Below, piece by piece: positions 1 to 8,808 of a stretch of DNA of 64,000 bases. The notes beneath the pieces are model-generated. The model saw only the letters and a list, made by a program, of their open reading frames with translations. It made no database searches and had not been told where the DNA came from. Each line of letters opens with the position of its first letter. Position 1 is the first letter of the stretch. Source of the DNA: Lachnospiraceae bacterium UBA7143 (GTDB taxonomy: Bacteria; Bacillota; Clostridia; Lachnospirales; Lachnospiraceae); contig DKWV01000056.1 in the NCBI GenBank assembly GCA_002491905.1, positions 1 to 64,000 of the forward strand, written 5' to 3'. The position numbers and the translations under genes were made by a program.

Positions 1-24
1 GTCTAACTTTTGGGGGTCAGTTCA
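1..24 (-). mobile_element. Probable terminal inverted repeat of an IS3-family insertion sequence (partial)
   Basis: Read on the minus strand, the first 24 bases start TGAACTGACCCC and end AAAAGTTAGAC. This resembles the outer ends of IS3-family (IS150-like) elements, which start TGTACTG and run into a GTTxGAC-like inner part. With that orientation the outer tip is at base 24 and the element body lies to the left, outside the window. No transposase is visible, so this rests on one terminal repeat only. Confidence 0.45.
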
Positions 25-103
25 AGTAGTTGGTTGCTTTTTGATAAATAGCCAATAACCAAGGTGAACCGTTTGCTATATGGGCAGCACCTTTTATGAA
101 TCC

Positions 104-131
104 ATTATAACAAAGTTTTCTATAATGTCAA
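104..131 (-). promoter_or_regulatory. Strong sigma-A-type promoter reading leftward
   Basis: On the minus strand, TTGACA (126-131) is followed by a 16-base spacer and TATAAT (104-109). Both hexamers match the consensus exactly. Transcription would leave the window to the left, through the probable IS end. The stretch 1-247 holds no supported gene. An AAGGTG...CACCTT inverted repeat lies just downstream of this promoter. Confidence 0.65.
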
Positions 132-247
132 CTAAAATATCGACTAATATTCGCGCACTATATAACTAAAAGTTATCATTTATATCCATTCCGAATTTTG
201 CACTAATTTACAGTTATTCGGTGCAAAAAACAACAAAAACATTTCTC

Positions 248-1180
248 TTACTCCTCCCGCATCACCAGCTTAAACACCGCCGTGTCAGCGTAAGTAAGCG
301 GTTCCCCGTGCATAAAGAAGACAATCCCGTCCACCGGCGCCCTCAGCTCCTCGACGGCCTCCCCCTCACAGGGATCGATCAGATAAGCCAACAGCTGTCC
401 CTGTTCTACCTCATCCCCCACAGAGACCGCGGGGTCAAACAGTCCCGCCCCGACTGTCCTGACAGAAATCATGTCTACATCTTTCACAACCCGGGACCGG
501 TACCCGTCGTGTCCATGATACTGTGCGATTCCCTGCTTATTTAAAAAGGTCAGGATGCCCCGCTCCGCCTCCCTCGCGCTCCTTTTATCTATCCTGGCCG
601 TGGTGGTCGTGTACATACTGAAAGCCTGGGTCTCCCAGATCTGCCAGTTATAATTCAGGGTGGTCGTGTCATAAGGGCGCATCTTCCGCAAAACCACATA
701 GGGCATGCCAAACTGCTTTGCCAGCTCCGTGTCCTCAAGACCCGAATCCATCATGCGCACATGAGGCATAAATTCACCGGGCATATAAAAGGAAGTGAAC
801 TGTATGCCGAACCGATAAGCGGATATCACCCGGAACACGCCGTCCGCGATCCGCTGGGTCGTCTCTCCCAGATCATACCCCGGAAACATCCTGTTGATAT
901 CCGTATTGTCCACCGTCCAGAAACGCTTCTTTGTATTGACGGAATAGGGATTGACACAGGGAATCACCAGAATCTTATGCCCCGGCGTCAGCCTCCCTTC
1001 CGCCTCCATATACTTTAACTTTTTCACAAGCTGGGAACAACAGTAAAGCTGCTGCACTTCATTGCCGCGCATACTGCCCACAATGCAGACTGTCTCCTCC
1101 CCTTCCCCAAACTCATAACCCGTCACACGGAAATTATCCCGGTACAGGCCCTGTATCTCATAAATCGTCACTTTTTTCAT
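248..1180 (-). CDS. AstE/AspA-like (M14 family) protein lacking zinc ligands; probable pseudoenzyme
   Basis: This 310-residue protein is clearly related along its length to the gene just upstream (1182-2120), a succinylglutamate desuccinylase/aspartoacylase-like member of the M14 family. The first zinc motif HGDE of that family reads RGNE here (Arg38, Glu41). The second ligand motif DIHAS reads QFTSF, with Thr for His. The catalytic Glu of VVEMG is Ser189. The shared core (NPYSV..., N-R-x-FPG) and the C-terminal beta domain are kept. I infer a non-catalytic paralog, perhaps a partner subunit or a binding protein. The start is the ATG at 1180, with GGAGG five bases upstream; a longer TTG start is possible. 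It is the last gene of the ten-gene operon and overlaps its neighbour by translational coupling or nearly so. Confidence 0.8.
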   Translation of the reverse strand: MKKVTIYEIQGLYRDNFRVTGYEFGEGEETVCIVGSMRGNEVQQLYCCSQLVKKLKYMEAEGRLTPGHKILVIPCVNPYSVNTKKRFWTVDNTDINRMFPGYDLGETTQRIADGVFRVISAYRFGIQFTSFYMPGEFMPHVRMMDSGLEDTELAKQFGMPYVVLRKMRPYDTTTLNYNWQIWETQAFSMYTTTTARIDKRSAREAERGILTFLNKQGIAQYHGHDGYRSRVVKDVDMISVRTVGAGLFDPAVSVGDEVEQGQLLAYLIDPCEGEAVEELRAPVDGIVFFMHGEPLTYADTAVFKLVMREE

Positions 1181-1181
1181 A

Positions 1182-2120
1182 TCAACCTCCAACGCGCAGC
1201 AAACGCCCCACTAACGATCCCTCGTCCACGATTGGGTACTCTCTGATGGTAAACAGCATGCCGTCCATCGGCGCCCTTACTTCGTCCCGCACGCCTCCTG
1301 AAAGTGGGTTGAGGATCCGGCCGATCAGATCCCCCTCCTTAAGCTGTGCCCCATGCCTGACCGCGGGCACAAAAAGACCGCCGGTGGCTGCATTCAGGTA
1401 GGCCACGTCCTTCGGATTTTGGGAAACCACAGGCTGCCTTACCGCAGCCGTTTCTCCCTCCCATATGCCAAGTTTTTTCATCAGATTCAAAATGCCGTCC
1501 ACCATCTGATCCCCGTAAGATCTGGTAATCCGCATCCCCACGCCCATCTCTACCACGAGTGTTGGCGTGCCGATACTGTTTAAGCTGTAAGCCAGTGTCG
1601 ACTCCAGTACCGTGCTCGCCCCGTGCACCCACACAAAATCCACGTTGGCTTCCTTCGCAAGCGGAAGAAGCTGATCTTTATGCCTGGCATTAACACGGAT
1701 CTGCGGAATCTCCATGAGATAAATATTGCTGGCATGGATGTCAAACACCACCTCGGAACCGGCCAGGTCTTCTACAATACGTGCCGCCAGATACTCCGTC
1801 ATATTGCCCGCGGTATCTCCCGGAAACAGGCGGTTCATGTCCAGTTCAAACGCCGGAATCCCTCTGGTAATAGAGTCAATGCCCAGGGGATTCAGCGCCG
1901 GGTAAATATCCACGGTCCCCTTAAGTTTCTCCTTCTGCGCGTTGATGCGCCGGATCAGCTCGAAGCACACATACTGCCCTTCCAATTCGTCCCCGTGAAT
2001 TCCCGTCACCACGCTTATGCGCTTCCCTGAGGCCGTACCTTTTTCCGGCTCTATACGGTTTTTCTGTATTTTCAGTTTCTCTTCCACCGGCAATGCCAGC
2101 GACGCGACTGTTGTGATCAT
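1182..2120 (-). CDS. Succinylglutamate desuccinylase/aspartoacylase-like M14 family hydrolase
   Basis: A 312-residue zinc-dependent amidohydrolase of the AstE/AspA branch of M14. The visible catalytic set is complete: His42 and Glu45 in GIHGDE, His129 in FDIHAS, and Glu191 in VVEMG. The substrate pocket motif N-R-L-FPG is at about residues 96-101. The C-terminal 80 residues form the beta-strand domain typical of this family. Family members remove an acyl group from an N-acyl amino acid, and the substrate cannot be read from the sequence. The start ATG at 2120 has GAGG seven bases upstream. It sits downstream of the ATP-grasp/alpha-E/transglutaminase trio and an amino-acid importer, which suggests hydrolysis of an amino-acid conjugate made or imported by this operon (inference). 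Confidence 0.85.
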   Translation of the reverse strand: MITTVASLALPVEEKLKIQKNRIEPEKGTASGKRISVVTGIHGDELEGQYVCFELIRRINAQKEKLKGTVDIYPALNPLGIDSITRGIPAFELDMNRLFPGDTAGNMTEYLAARIVEDLAGSEVVFDIHASNIYLMEIPQIRVNARHKDQLLPLAKEANVDFVWVHGASTVLESTLAYSLNSIGTPTLVVEMGVGMRITRSYGDQMVDGILNLMKKLGIWEGETAAVRQPVVSQNPKDVAYLNAATGGLFVPAVRHGAQLKEGDLIGRILNPLSGGVRDEVRAPMDGMLFTIREYPIVDEGSLVGRLLRVGG

Positions 2121-2165
2121 GTTTATCCTCGCTCCTGCGTCAGTCTGATCCCGACGCTTCCCAAA

Positions 2166-2960
2166 TTATTCCGCCTGCTCTTCATCAACCGAAACCTTGA
2201 CAAGCTGTGACTGGCTTCCGCCGCCGTGCATAATACCCCGGTTGATCTGGCAGTCCGCGGCATCTCTCCCCACACCGATCTTGATATAATCGTCTCCCAC
2301 GGGGATATCGTTGGTGGGATCGATCCCATACCAGAAACCATCCTTCTCGATTTCCACCCACGCATGGCTGGCCCCCTCGCCGGGAATCATTCCCGTCACA
2401 TATCTGGCCGGAATCCGCTCCCTGTGCAGCAGGGCAATCAGAATATGCGCATAGTCCTGACACACACCCCGCCCCTGCTTCCATGCTTCCTCCGCCGTGG
2501 TCTCCACATCGGTGCAGCCTTTCTCATAAACGAAATCCTCATGCACTCTGTGCATCAGGAAGAGGGCTTTCTCGTAGGCATCCTCCGGCAAAGCGCCAGC
2601 CATCCCTTCGTGGTATGCGCTAAGCTCCGCTCCCGCCCGGTTTAACCCGTGCGGATGCCGGAAAACCGCCAGCAGATCCTCGTCTGCCTGTTCTTCCCTC
2701 CGATCAAATCCCGTGTACACATTCCCCGTAATCCGAAAGGAAAACGTGGTATGCTCCACATCGTCCCATCCATAAATCTGGGTATTCCCAAACGAATCCC
2801 TACCCGTGCTGTACGGCACATCAGGAGACAAGCGGACTTTTACATTCTCCGGCTTCTGCCGCAGCGTCTCCTTCGGCAGACATTTGATCGTAAAGTGACA
2901 GGAGGAAACCGCCTCAGAATAGTCAATCTGCATATAATAGTCAAACGTAAGTTTTTTCAC
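2166..2960 (-). CDS. Transglutaminase-like cysteine hydrolase
   Basis: A 264-residue cytoplasmic protein with no signal peptide. The N-terminal 100 residues match the beta-rich domain found before bacterial transglutaminase-like cores. The core runs from about residue 130 to 215 and shows the full Cys-His-Asp triad: Cys167 in GRGVCQDYAH, His199 in GASHAWVE, and Asp214 in YGIDPTN. Proteins of this class act as peptidases or amidases rather than cross-linkers. The start overlaps the stop of the alpha-E gene by four bases. Co-occurrence with the alpha-E and COG2308-type ATP-grasp proteins is a recurrent genomic association thought to make and break small peptide or amide bonds; the product is unknown. 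Confidence 0.88.
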   Translation of the reverse strand: MKKLTFDYYMQIDYSEAVSSCHFTIKCLPKETLRQKPENVKVRLSPDVPYSTGRDSFGNTQIYGWDDVEHTTFSFRITGNVYTGFDRREEQADEDLLAVFRHPHGLNRAGAELSAYHEGMAGALPEDAYEKALFLMHRVHEDFVYEKGCTDVETTAEEAWKQGRGVCQDYAHILIALLHRERIPARYVTGMIPGEGASHAWVEIEKDGFWYGIDPTNDIPVGDDYIKIGVGRDAADCQINRGIMHGGGSQSQLVKVSVDEEQAE

Positions 2961-3619
2961 AGAATCGCCTCCACTTCTCTCACAATCCTGTAATAATTCA
3001 GTTCAGGCTCCTCCACAAGCATTTTCAGGGAATCCAGCCTCTTGGGATCATACTCCAGACCGCTCCTCTCCACCCGTGGGATCATGCGGTGCACCTCCCG
3101 CTCCAGCGCCTCCCGTTTCATGCCCAGTCTGGCATATAAATCTATTCGCTCGATGCGTTTTCCGGCTTTGATAATATTTCTGATCTGCTCCGCATCGATC
3201 TGGTCGTCCGCCGTACCCCAGAACGCCATCAGATCGTCCAGCGCGTGCTGCAGCTCTATGAGGGGCGCCTTACTCTCCCCGGCCTTATTCATCTCATAGA
3301 GGGCAAGCTGTACATAAGAGAGCGTCTCCGAGCCGATGCTCTCCCGCAGTACAATCGCGTTGTCATAGGCCCTGTTTAAATTGCTGACAATGGAATCCGG
3401 GTTGTCCTTGTCAAAGGGATACTTTTTCAAAAAAGTATTTTTGTCACCGTAAATATCGGGAATATCCACCATTTCGCAGAAATCCCGGTAACTGTCCGTG
3501 ATCTCGTCGATCATGGTATCAAAACTCCTGTAAAAAATGCGGAGCGTCGTGTAAACCCTCTCCGTATATCTTCCCAGCCAATACAATCTGTCCGCCTGTT
3601 CTACTGAGATAATACCCAT
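2957..3619 (-). CDS. Alpha-E domain protein (DUF403 family)
   Basis: A 220-residue, largely alpha-helical protein starting with the typical QADRLYWLGRYTERV segment of alpha-E proteins. It contains many conserved Glu and Arg residues (for example IGSETLSYVQLAL). It is shorter than the roughly 310-residue forms seen in proteobacteria. Alpha-E proteins have no proven biochemical activity. They almost always neighbour a circularly permuted ATP-grasp ligase, as here, and are thought to assist it. It overlaps the ATP-grasp gene by 19 bases upstream and the transglutaminase-like gene by four bases downstream, so translation of the three is probably coupled. Confidence 0.87.
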   Translation of the reverse strand: MGIISVEQADRLYWLGRYTERVYTTLRIFYRSFDTMIDEITDSYRDFCEMVDIPDIYGDKNTFLKKYPFDKDNPDSIVSNLNRAYDNAIVLRESIGSETLSYVQLALYEMNKAGESKAPLIELQHALDDLMAFWGTADDQIDAEQIRNIIKAGKRIERIDLYARLGMKREALEREVHRMIPRVERSGLEYDPKRLDSLKMLVEEPELNYYRIVREVEAIL

Positions 3620-4932
3620 GTGTCCTTAAAACCTCCTCCCTGCGATGAATTGACAATGAATGAATCGGGATTCCTGGAAAACCGCGTAAGGCCGCTCTTC
3701 CACACAAGCGGTTCCTCCGCCATCAGAACAAATGCCCTCAGATCCGCCTTTCTCGGGATCACAAAGAAGTCCTCCATAATATCCAGATCCTGAAAATCAA
3801 TGACTTCCTGGGCAATGAACCGTCTGGGTTCCTTTTTAAGCAGCGCGATGAAATCCTCCTTCTGCTCCTTCGTCATGGTACTGCCAAAAACCACACCGTA
3901 GCCTCCAGCCTCAGCCACATCTTTTAACACCAGCCGGTCAAAGTTTTCCAGCACATACTGCATATCCTTTTCATAAAAGGGAAGGTAAGTCGGCGCGTTC
4001 GACAGAACCGGCTCCTCATCCAGATAATAGCGGATCATCTTCGGCACAAAATAGTAGATTCCCTTGTCGTCCGCCACGCCGTTGCCCGGCGCGTTTAAAA
4101 GCGCCACATTTCCCTTGCGGAACACATCGTAAATATGGGGGATGCCGATCAGCGAGTCCGGTCTGAAATTCATGGGATCGAGATAATCGTCTGATATCCG
4201 CCGGTACACCGCACCCACAGGCTCCAGGCCCCCGCTCATTGTCACATAGTACAGCCTGTCATTTTTTACCCGGAGTTCTGAGCCGTTCACCAGATGCGCT
4301 CCCGTCTTCTCCGCCAGAAAAGAATGCTCAAAATAGGCCGCATTGTACCGCCCCGGCGTGAGAATGACCGTATGTCCGCCGGTATTCACATAATCCATCG
4401 TATGGCGCAGAAGATCGGCATAGTTCCTGTTGTCCTCCAGACGATTGTCATGGAACGTGTCGGGCGAGCTTCTCCTGCAGAGTTCCCGGGCAATCATGGG
4501 ATACGACGCTCCTGACGGCACCCGCAGATTATCCTCCAGAATATACCAGTTTTCATCCTTTCCCTTAACCAGATCAATCCCCGAAATGTGGGTGTAAATC
4601 CCTTTCGGCGGCATCGCGCCTTCGCATTCAGCCATATAGCCGCTCGATGCAAAGATAAAATCTTCCGGCACAATCCCGTCCTTCACAATCTGCTTCTTAC
4701 TGTAAATGTCCTTAATGAAAAGATTGAGCGCCATCACGCGCTGCTTCAAGCCCCGTTCCAGAAAAAGAAACTCCTCATGCGCAATCACCCTTGGAATCGC
4801 GTCAAAAGGAAAAAGCTGCTCCTTAAAGACATTGTTTTTATAGATACCGAATTTGACGCCGTAACGCGCAAGCAGTTCATTCACTGTGTCCGTGTGCTGC
4901 AAAAGATCAAGCCGCTGTATTCTTTCTTCCAT
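3601..4932 (-). CDS. Circularly permuted ATP-grasp ligase (COG2308 type)
   Basis: A 443-residue protein of the circularly permuted ATP-grasp type-2 group. Recognisable blocks are GIYTHISGIDLVKG (about 110-125), WYILEDNLRVPSGASYP (about 128-145), the nucleotide-binding segment VLKDVAEAGGYGVVFG (about 335-352) and DLRAFVLM near the end. This class joins a carboxylate to an amine with ATP as the energy source; substrates are unknown. It probably works with the alpha-E and transglutaminase-like proteins encoded next to it. The gap to the kinase-like gene upstream is two bases. Confidence 0.87.
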   Translation of the reverse strand: MEERIQRLDLLQHTDTVNELLARYGVKFGIYKNNVFKEQLFPFDAIPRVIAHEEFLFLERGLKQRVMALNLFIKDIYSKKQIVKDGIVPEDFIFASSGYMAECEGAMPPKGIYTHISGIDLVKGKDENWYILEDNLRVPSGASYPMIARELCRRSSPDTFHDNRLEDNRNYADLLRHTMDYVNTGGHTVILTPGRYNAAYFEHSFLAEKTGAHLVNGSELRVKNDRLYYVTMSGGLEPVGAVYRRISDDYLDPMNFRPDSLIGIPHIYDVFRKGNVALLNAPGNGVADDKGIYYFVPKMIRYYLDEEPVLSNAPTYLPFYEKDMQYVLENFDRLVLKDVAEAGGYGVVFGSTMTKEQKEDFIALLKKEPRRFIAQEVIDFQDLDIMEDFFVIPRKADLRAFVLMAEEPLVWKSGLTRFSRNPDSFIVNSSQGGGFKDTWVLSQ

Positions 4933-4934
4933 AC

Positions 4935-5543
4935 TTATCCTCTTTCTCCCTCTCCAAACATATCCCGCGCAAGCCCTGCCAAAATCTGCGCTGTCTTCTC
5001 TATCCCAAAGCGGCTCGAATCAACCATAAGATCCCTGTTGGAAAAGACATCCTTATACTCCGGGCAGTATCTTCTGTGATACAGCTCCCTGGAGCGGTCC
5101 ACCTCCCGGATCATCCTCCTCGCCACTTTTTCCTCCATCTTCAAAATTTCCGTACAGTTCTTCAAACGCTGTTCATAAGGCGCATAAATATATACGTTCA
5201 AACGATTTTCCGAGTCCGCCAGAATGGATTCCGCGCATCGTCCCACAATGATACATGACTCCTTCTTGGCCAGATCCTCTATGATGTTTTTCTGGATGCT
5301 GAAAATTTCATCCTGCATATTCGAGACGCCCATTCCAAGCGGATACTGCCTTTTAAAATATTTGGAATCGACATTTTCCTCCTTGGCACTGATGGTGGAT
5401 ACAGGAAGCCCCATCCGCTTCGCCGTCTCCTCCACGATATCCCTGTCATAAAAGTCGATACGCAGCTCCTCCGCCATCCGCATTGCAATGGTCCGTCCCA
5501 TACTGCCAAACTGCCTTGAAATTGTAATTACATACTGTTTCAT
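4935..5543 (-). CDS. Cytidylate kinase-like family protein
   Basis: A 202-residue P-loop protein with the sequence ITISRQFGSMGRTIA at its N-terminus, the usual nucleotide-binding start of the cytidylate-kinase-like family that is widespread in Lachnospiraceae. It lacks a classical GxxxxGK[ST] loop. It has the Arg-rich lid-like segment MIREVDRSRELYHRRYC at about residues 150-165. It is unlikely to be the housekeeping CMP kinase, because that enzyme (Cmk) has a standard P-loop and a CMP-binding insert. Its place inside this operon suggests phosphorylation of a pathway metabolite or a regulatory role (inference). It overlaps the permease gene upstream by four bases. Confidence 0.75.
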   Translation of the reverse strand: MKQYVITISRQFGSMGRTIAMRMAEELRIDFYDRDIVEETAKRMGLPVSTISAKEENVDSKYFKRQYPLGMGVSNMQDEIFSIQKNIIEDLAKKESCIIVGRCAESILADSENRLNVYIYAPYEQRLKNCTEILKMEEKVARRMIREVDRSRELYHRRYCPEYKDVFSNRDLMVDSSRFGIEKTAQILAGLARDMFGEGERG

Positions 5544-6310
5544 CCCGTTGCTCCCCTCACCGGCACCACCCGTTTCCGCTTCTTCTGCATATTTCTGACA
5601 AAAAAGGAAATGGTGAAATTAATCGCAAAATAAATCAGACAGGCAAAACCGAAAAGTACAAACACATCCGACACATTGACCGTCCCCAGCCCGTTGTATT
5701 TCTGCGCCGAGCTCAATATCTTTTTCACCCGCGCCATCAGTTCAATCGTCGCCACATTCGCCAGATAGGACGAATCTTTGATGGTGGTAATCACCTGACT
5801 TAAGAGCGTGGGCACAATATTCCTGTAAGCCTGAGGCAGCACGATATAGATCATGATCTGTACCGTTCCAAAACCCTGGGAATGTCCCGCCTCAAACTGC
5901 CCTTCCGCCACGGAATTTAAGCCGCCTCTGACAATCTCGGCAATCACCGAGGAGGTAAACAGAATCAGGGCAACCGCCGTCTTAAACAAGAGCTTTATCT
6001 CCGCCGAGGAAAGCCCCCACATCTTACGTCCCAGAAATTCCGGGCAGGGACAGAATACCAGACAGACAAAAATCCACAGCAGCAGCGGCGTATTCCGAAA
6101 AATCTCTATGTACGCCACCGCCAGCCATTTAAAAACCCTGGTCTTTCTACCGTTACAGTAATTCCTGAGAAGCGCCAGCACCGATCCGAAGAGCAGACCG
6201 ATCACAACGGCTGTCAGGGAAATGATAACCGTAAAGGCCACGCCCTTCAAAAGATAGAGCAAAACCGCGCCGTTTGTTATGATAGACAGACTTCCTCTGA
6301 TCGTGTCCAT
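5540..6310 (-). CDS. Polar amino-acid ABC transporter permease
   Basis: A 256-residue integral membrane protein of the HisM/GlnP permease family. It carries the EIFRNTPLL motif at about residues 69-77 and the cytoplasmic EAA loop EGQFEAGHSQGFG at about 136-148, which contacts the ATPase. It has about five membrane segments and a basic C-terminus. It pairs with the second permease (6314-7039), the binding protein (7056-8006) and the ATPase (8046-8771) to form a heteromeric importer. The gap to the upstream permease gene is three bases. Confidence 0.92.
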   Translation of the reverse strand: MDTIRGSLSIITNGAVLLYLLKGVAFTVIISLTAVVIGLLFGSVLALLRNYCNGRKTRVFKWLAVAYIEIFRNTPLLLWIFVCLVFCPCPEFLGRKMWGLSSAEIKLLFKTAVALILFTSSVIAEIVRGGLNSVAEGQFEAGHSQGFGTVQIMIYIVLPQAYRNIVPTLLSQVITTIKDSSYLANVATIELMARVKKILSSAQKYNGLGTVNVSDVFVLFGFACLIYFAINFTISFFVRNMQKKRKRVVPVRGATG

Positions 6311-6313
6311 AGA

Positions 6314-7039
6314 TTATGCCACCCTTTCCGATCTCTTTCGATCCGTTCTGCCGCTGCGGTCCTCCCGCCGCTTTAATGAGATCTCCCACATGCTCGCCAG
6401 TGAGGAAAGCGGACAGCAGACGATAAAGAACAGAAGCCCGCTTATCAGATAGGCGGGCGCGTATGCGCCGCCTGTGTTCTCCCCGGTCACAAAGCTGTAG
6501 GTCGTGGAAATCAGATCCGCTCCTCCTACGATATAGAGACAGGACGTGTTTTTAAAAATATTTACCACCTGATTCACCATAGGCGGCAGAATCACCTTGA
6601 TGCTCTGGGGCAGGATAATGTAATACATCCTCCCCAGATACCCGAATCCCTGGGAAAAGGCCGCCTCAAACTGCCCCTTGGGAACCGCCTCAATCCCGGC
6701 CCTCACTACCTCCGCCACATACGCGCCGTGATAGATGCCAAGCGACAGCACACCGGTCAGCAGAATCCCCAGCCCATGCCCCGAAAAGGCCAGTGCATAG
6801 TAGAGAAAGCACATCTGTAAAAGAAGCGGCGTATTCTGCACAAGTTCCACATAAACTCTGGCTACCGCCGCCAGCGGTTTTTTCTCGCTGGTGGCAAACA
6901 GCCCCAGTACAATCCCGATACACAGGGAGAGAAGCAGGCCGAATCCCGCCGAAATCACGGTGTTTTTAAGCCCCATCAAAAAGGTGCCCCTGTAAATCCA
7001 TACCTTATTCCATGCATTCGCTGAAAATAATCCGGCCAT
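6314..7039 (-). CDS. Polar amino-acid ABC transporter permease
   Basis: The second permease subunit of the importer, 241 residues. It shows VELVQNTPLLLQ at about residues 63-74 and the EAA loop KGQFEAAFSQGFGY at about 118-131. I chose the ATG at 7039 because AGGAGA lies ten bases upstream; the longer reading frame has no ribosome site. It is related to the other permease but distinct, as usual in heterodimeric glutamine/cystine-type systems. Confidence 0.9.
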   Translation of the reverse strand: MAGLFSANAWNKVWIYRGTFLMGLKNTVISAGFGLLLSLCIGIVLGLFATSEKKPLAAVARVYVELVQNTPLLLQMCFLYYALAFSGHGLGILLTGVLSLGIYHGAYVAEVVRAGIEAVPKGQFEAAFSQGFGYLGRMYYIILPQSIKVILPPMVNQVVNIFKNTSCLYIVGGADLISTTYSFVTGENTGGAYAPAYLISGLLFFIVCCPLSSLASMWEISLKRREDRSGRTDRKRSERVA

Positions 7040-7055
7040 ACTTTCACGTCTCCTT

Positions 7056-8006
7056 TTATTCGATTCCGTTCTCCGCAATCAGTCCATCGATGGTGCCGTC
7101 GGATAACCATCCTGTCACCAGTCCGTCCACATAAGCGCTGAAACCCGAACCCTTCTTTGTCGCCACACCGTACTCCTGAGGCGCAAACTTTTCATCAATA
7201 TAAGTGCGGTCATCCGTGTGGTAAACCGCCAGAATGGATTTGTCTACGCAGAAAGCGTCTACCTCACCCGCGCTCAGCGCCGTGGAGATCGTGGGATAAT
7301 CGTCATACTGCGCAAAGCTGATCCCGTCCGTCCAAGTCGCCGGATCAAAAGTCTCTGCGTCAAAGCCATCCCCGCCGATGACACCGTTCTCAATCATTGC
7401 CGCCACAAGGCTTTTCGCGGAGGTGGACCCGGAAGACACACCCACTTTTTTGTCCTTCAGGTCAGCAAGTCCCGCGATACCGGAGTCGTTCTGCACCAGA
7501 ACTGTCACATAATCCGTGTAATATGGCGTGGAGAAATCCCAGCTCTCCTTCCGCTCATCGGTGATGGTGAATGTGGCCAGCACACAGTCGATATCGCCCG
7601 AATCCAGAAGCTCCGTTCTCGTCGCCGCCGTCACGGTCGTAAACTCCACATCCACACCCAGACTCTCAGCGATCTTCTCCGCCAGGGAAATCTCCATGCC
7701 GGAATACTCCCCTGTCAGCTCATCCTGAAAACCGAAACCGATCACCGCGTTTTTCACGCCTACCCGGAGCACGCCCCTGTCAATAATCGCCTGCACATCC
7801 TCAGACACATCCCCGGCTGTTTCATCCGCCGCATCTCCAGCCGCATCCGCCGCAGGTGTTCCGCTCTCCTCTGCCGCAGGCTCCTCCGCCGCAGCCATCT
7901 CCACTGCCGGCTCAGCCGCAGATGCGCTCTTCCCCGCACCGCAGCCCGTCAATGTCGTCATGGTCATCGCCATGCCCAGTACCATAGCCAATACTTTCTT
8001 TTTCAT
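7056..8006 (-). CDS. Amino-acid-binding lipoprotein of an ABC transporter
   Basis: A 316-residue secreted solute-binding protein of the PEB1/GlnH class. The N-terminus is a lipoprotein signal with lipobox LTGC (Cys22), followed by an Ala/Glu-rich linker to about residue 70. The binding domain then has the family blocks LRVGVKNAVIGFGF, MEISLAEKIAESLGV and DFSTPYYTDYVTVLV. The ligand is probably a polar or acidic amino acid or a derivative; the sequence does not settle it. It lies directly upstream of the two permease genes and 39 bases after the ATPase gene. Confidence 0.9.
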   Translation of the reverse strand: MKKKVLAMVLGMAMTMTTLTGCGAGKSASAAEPAVEMAAAEEPAAEESGTPAADAAGDAADETAGDVSEDVQAIIDRGVLRVGVKNAVIGFGFQDELTGEYSGMEISLAEKIAESLGVDVEFTTVTAATRTELLDSGDIDCVLATFTITDERKESWDFSTPYYTDYVTVLVQNDSGIAGLADLKDKKVGVSSGSTSAKSLVAAMIENGVIGGDGFDAETFDPATWTDGISFAQYDDYPTISTALSAGEVDAFCVDKSILAVYHTDDRTYIDEKFAPQEYGVATKKGSGFSAYVDGLVTGWLSDGTIDGLIAENGIE

Positions 8007-8045
8007 AATTACTCCTCCTCTTGTTCTCTATTATGAAAAACATCC

Positions 8046-8771
8046 TTATTTTCGGATGATTTTTCCCAGAAAAGTTTTCAGTCTCTCATTCTGCGGATTT
8101 TCAAAAAATTCATCCGGCGTTCCCTCCTCCAGAATCTGGCCATCCGCCATAAAGACCACACGGTCTGCCACCTGTCTGGCAAATCCCATCTCATGGGTTA
8201 CCACAACCATAGTTATATTTTCCTTCGCCAGCCTGGTCATTACATCCAGCACCTCCTGAATCGTTTCCGGGTCAAGCGCGGATGTGGGTTCATCAAACAG
8301 AATAATCTTGGACTGCATACAGAGCGCTCTCGCAATTGCAATTCGCTGCTGCTGTCCGCCGGAAAGTGTAGTCGGATAAACATGCGCCTTCTCCCGTAAC
8401 CCCACCACGTCCAGATAGTGATATGCCAGTTCTTCCGCCTCCCCCCTGCTCTTGTGGTGCAGTTTCATAGGCGCCAGCACCAGATTTTTGAGCACTGTCA
8501 TATGCGGATATAAATTAAACTGCTGGAACACCATAGATGTCGTTCTGCGGACTAACTGCGTCTTATTCCTGTGGGTCAGCTCCTCCCCATCTATGTATAC
8601 ATGCCCGCTGCTGGGTTCCTCCAAAAAGTTCATACACCGCACCGTCGTGGATTTGCCGGAACCCGATGGTCCGATGATCACCAGCTTTTCGCCCTCCCGG
8701 ACTTCAAGATTCACATCTTTGAGCACGTGCAGCTCCCCAAAATATTTATTGACATTCTCCAGCCTAACCAT
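8046..8771 (-). CDS. glnQ: Polar amino-acid ABC transporter ATP-binding protein
   Basis: A 241-residue ABC ATPase. Walker A is GPSGSGKST (about residues 35-43), the signature is LSGGQQQR (about 136-143), Walker B is IILFDEPTSALD (about 157-168) and the H-loop is VTHEM. Its length and sequence are typical of GlnQ/ArtP-type subunits. The start at ATG 8771 has GGGAG six bases upstream; an upstream extension lacks support. It is the first gene of the ten-gene operon. The gene symbol is by family only; transport of glutamine is not shown. Confidence 0.88.
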   Translation of the reverse strand: MVRLENVNKYFGELHVLKDVNLEVREGEKLVIIGPSGSGKSTTVRCMNFLEEPSSGHVYIDGEELTHRNKTQLVRRTTSMVFQQFNLYPHMTVLKNLVLAPMKLHHKSRGEAEELAYHYLDVVGLREKAHVYPTTLSGGQQQRIAIARALCMQSKIILFDEPTSALDPETIQEVLDVMTRLAKENITMVVVTHEMGFARQVADRVVFMADGQILEEGTPDEFFENPQNERLKTFLGKIIRK

Positions 8772-8808
8772 AACCGCTCCCTCTTTCTCCCGCACGTAAC
8801 ACATAAAT

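Noticed and set aside
7218..8036. Plus-strand frame of 272 codons
   Set aside because: It is antisense to the binding-lipoprotein gene, Arg/His-rich, without a ribosome site.
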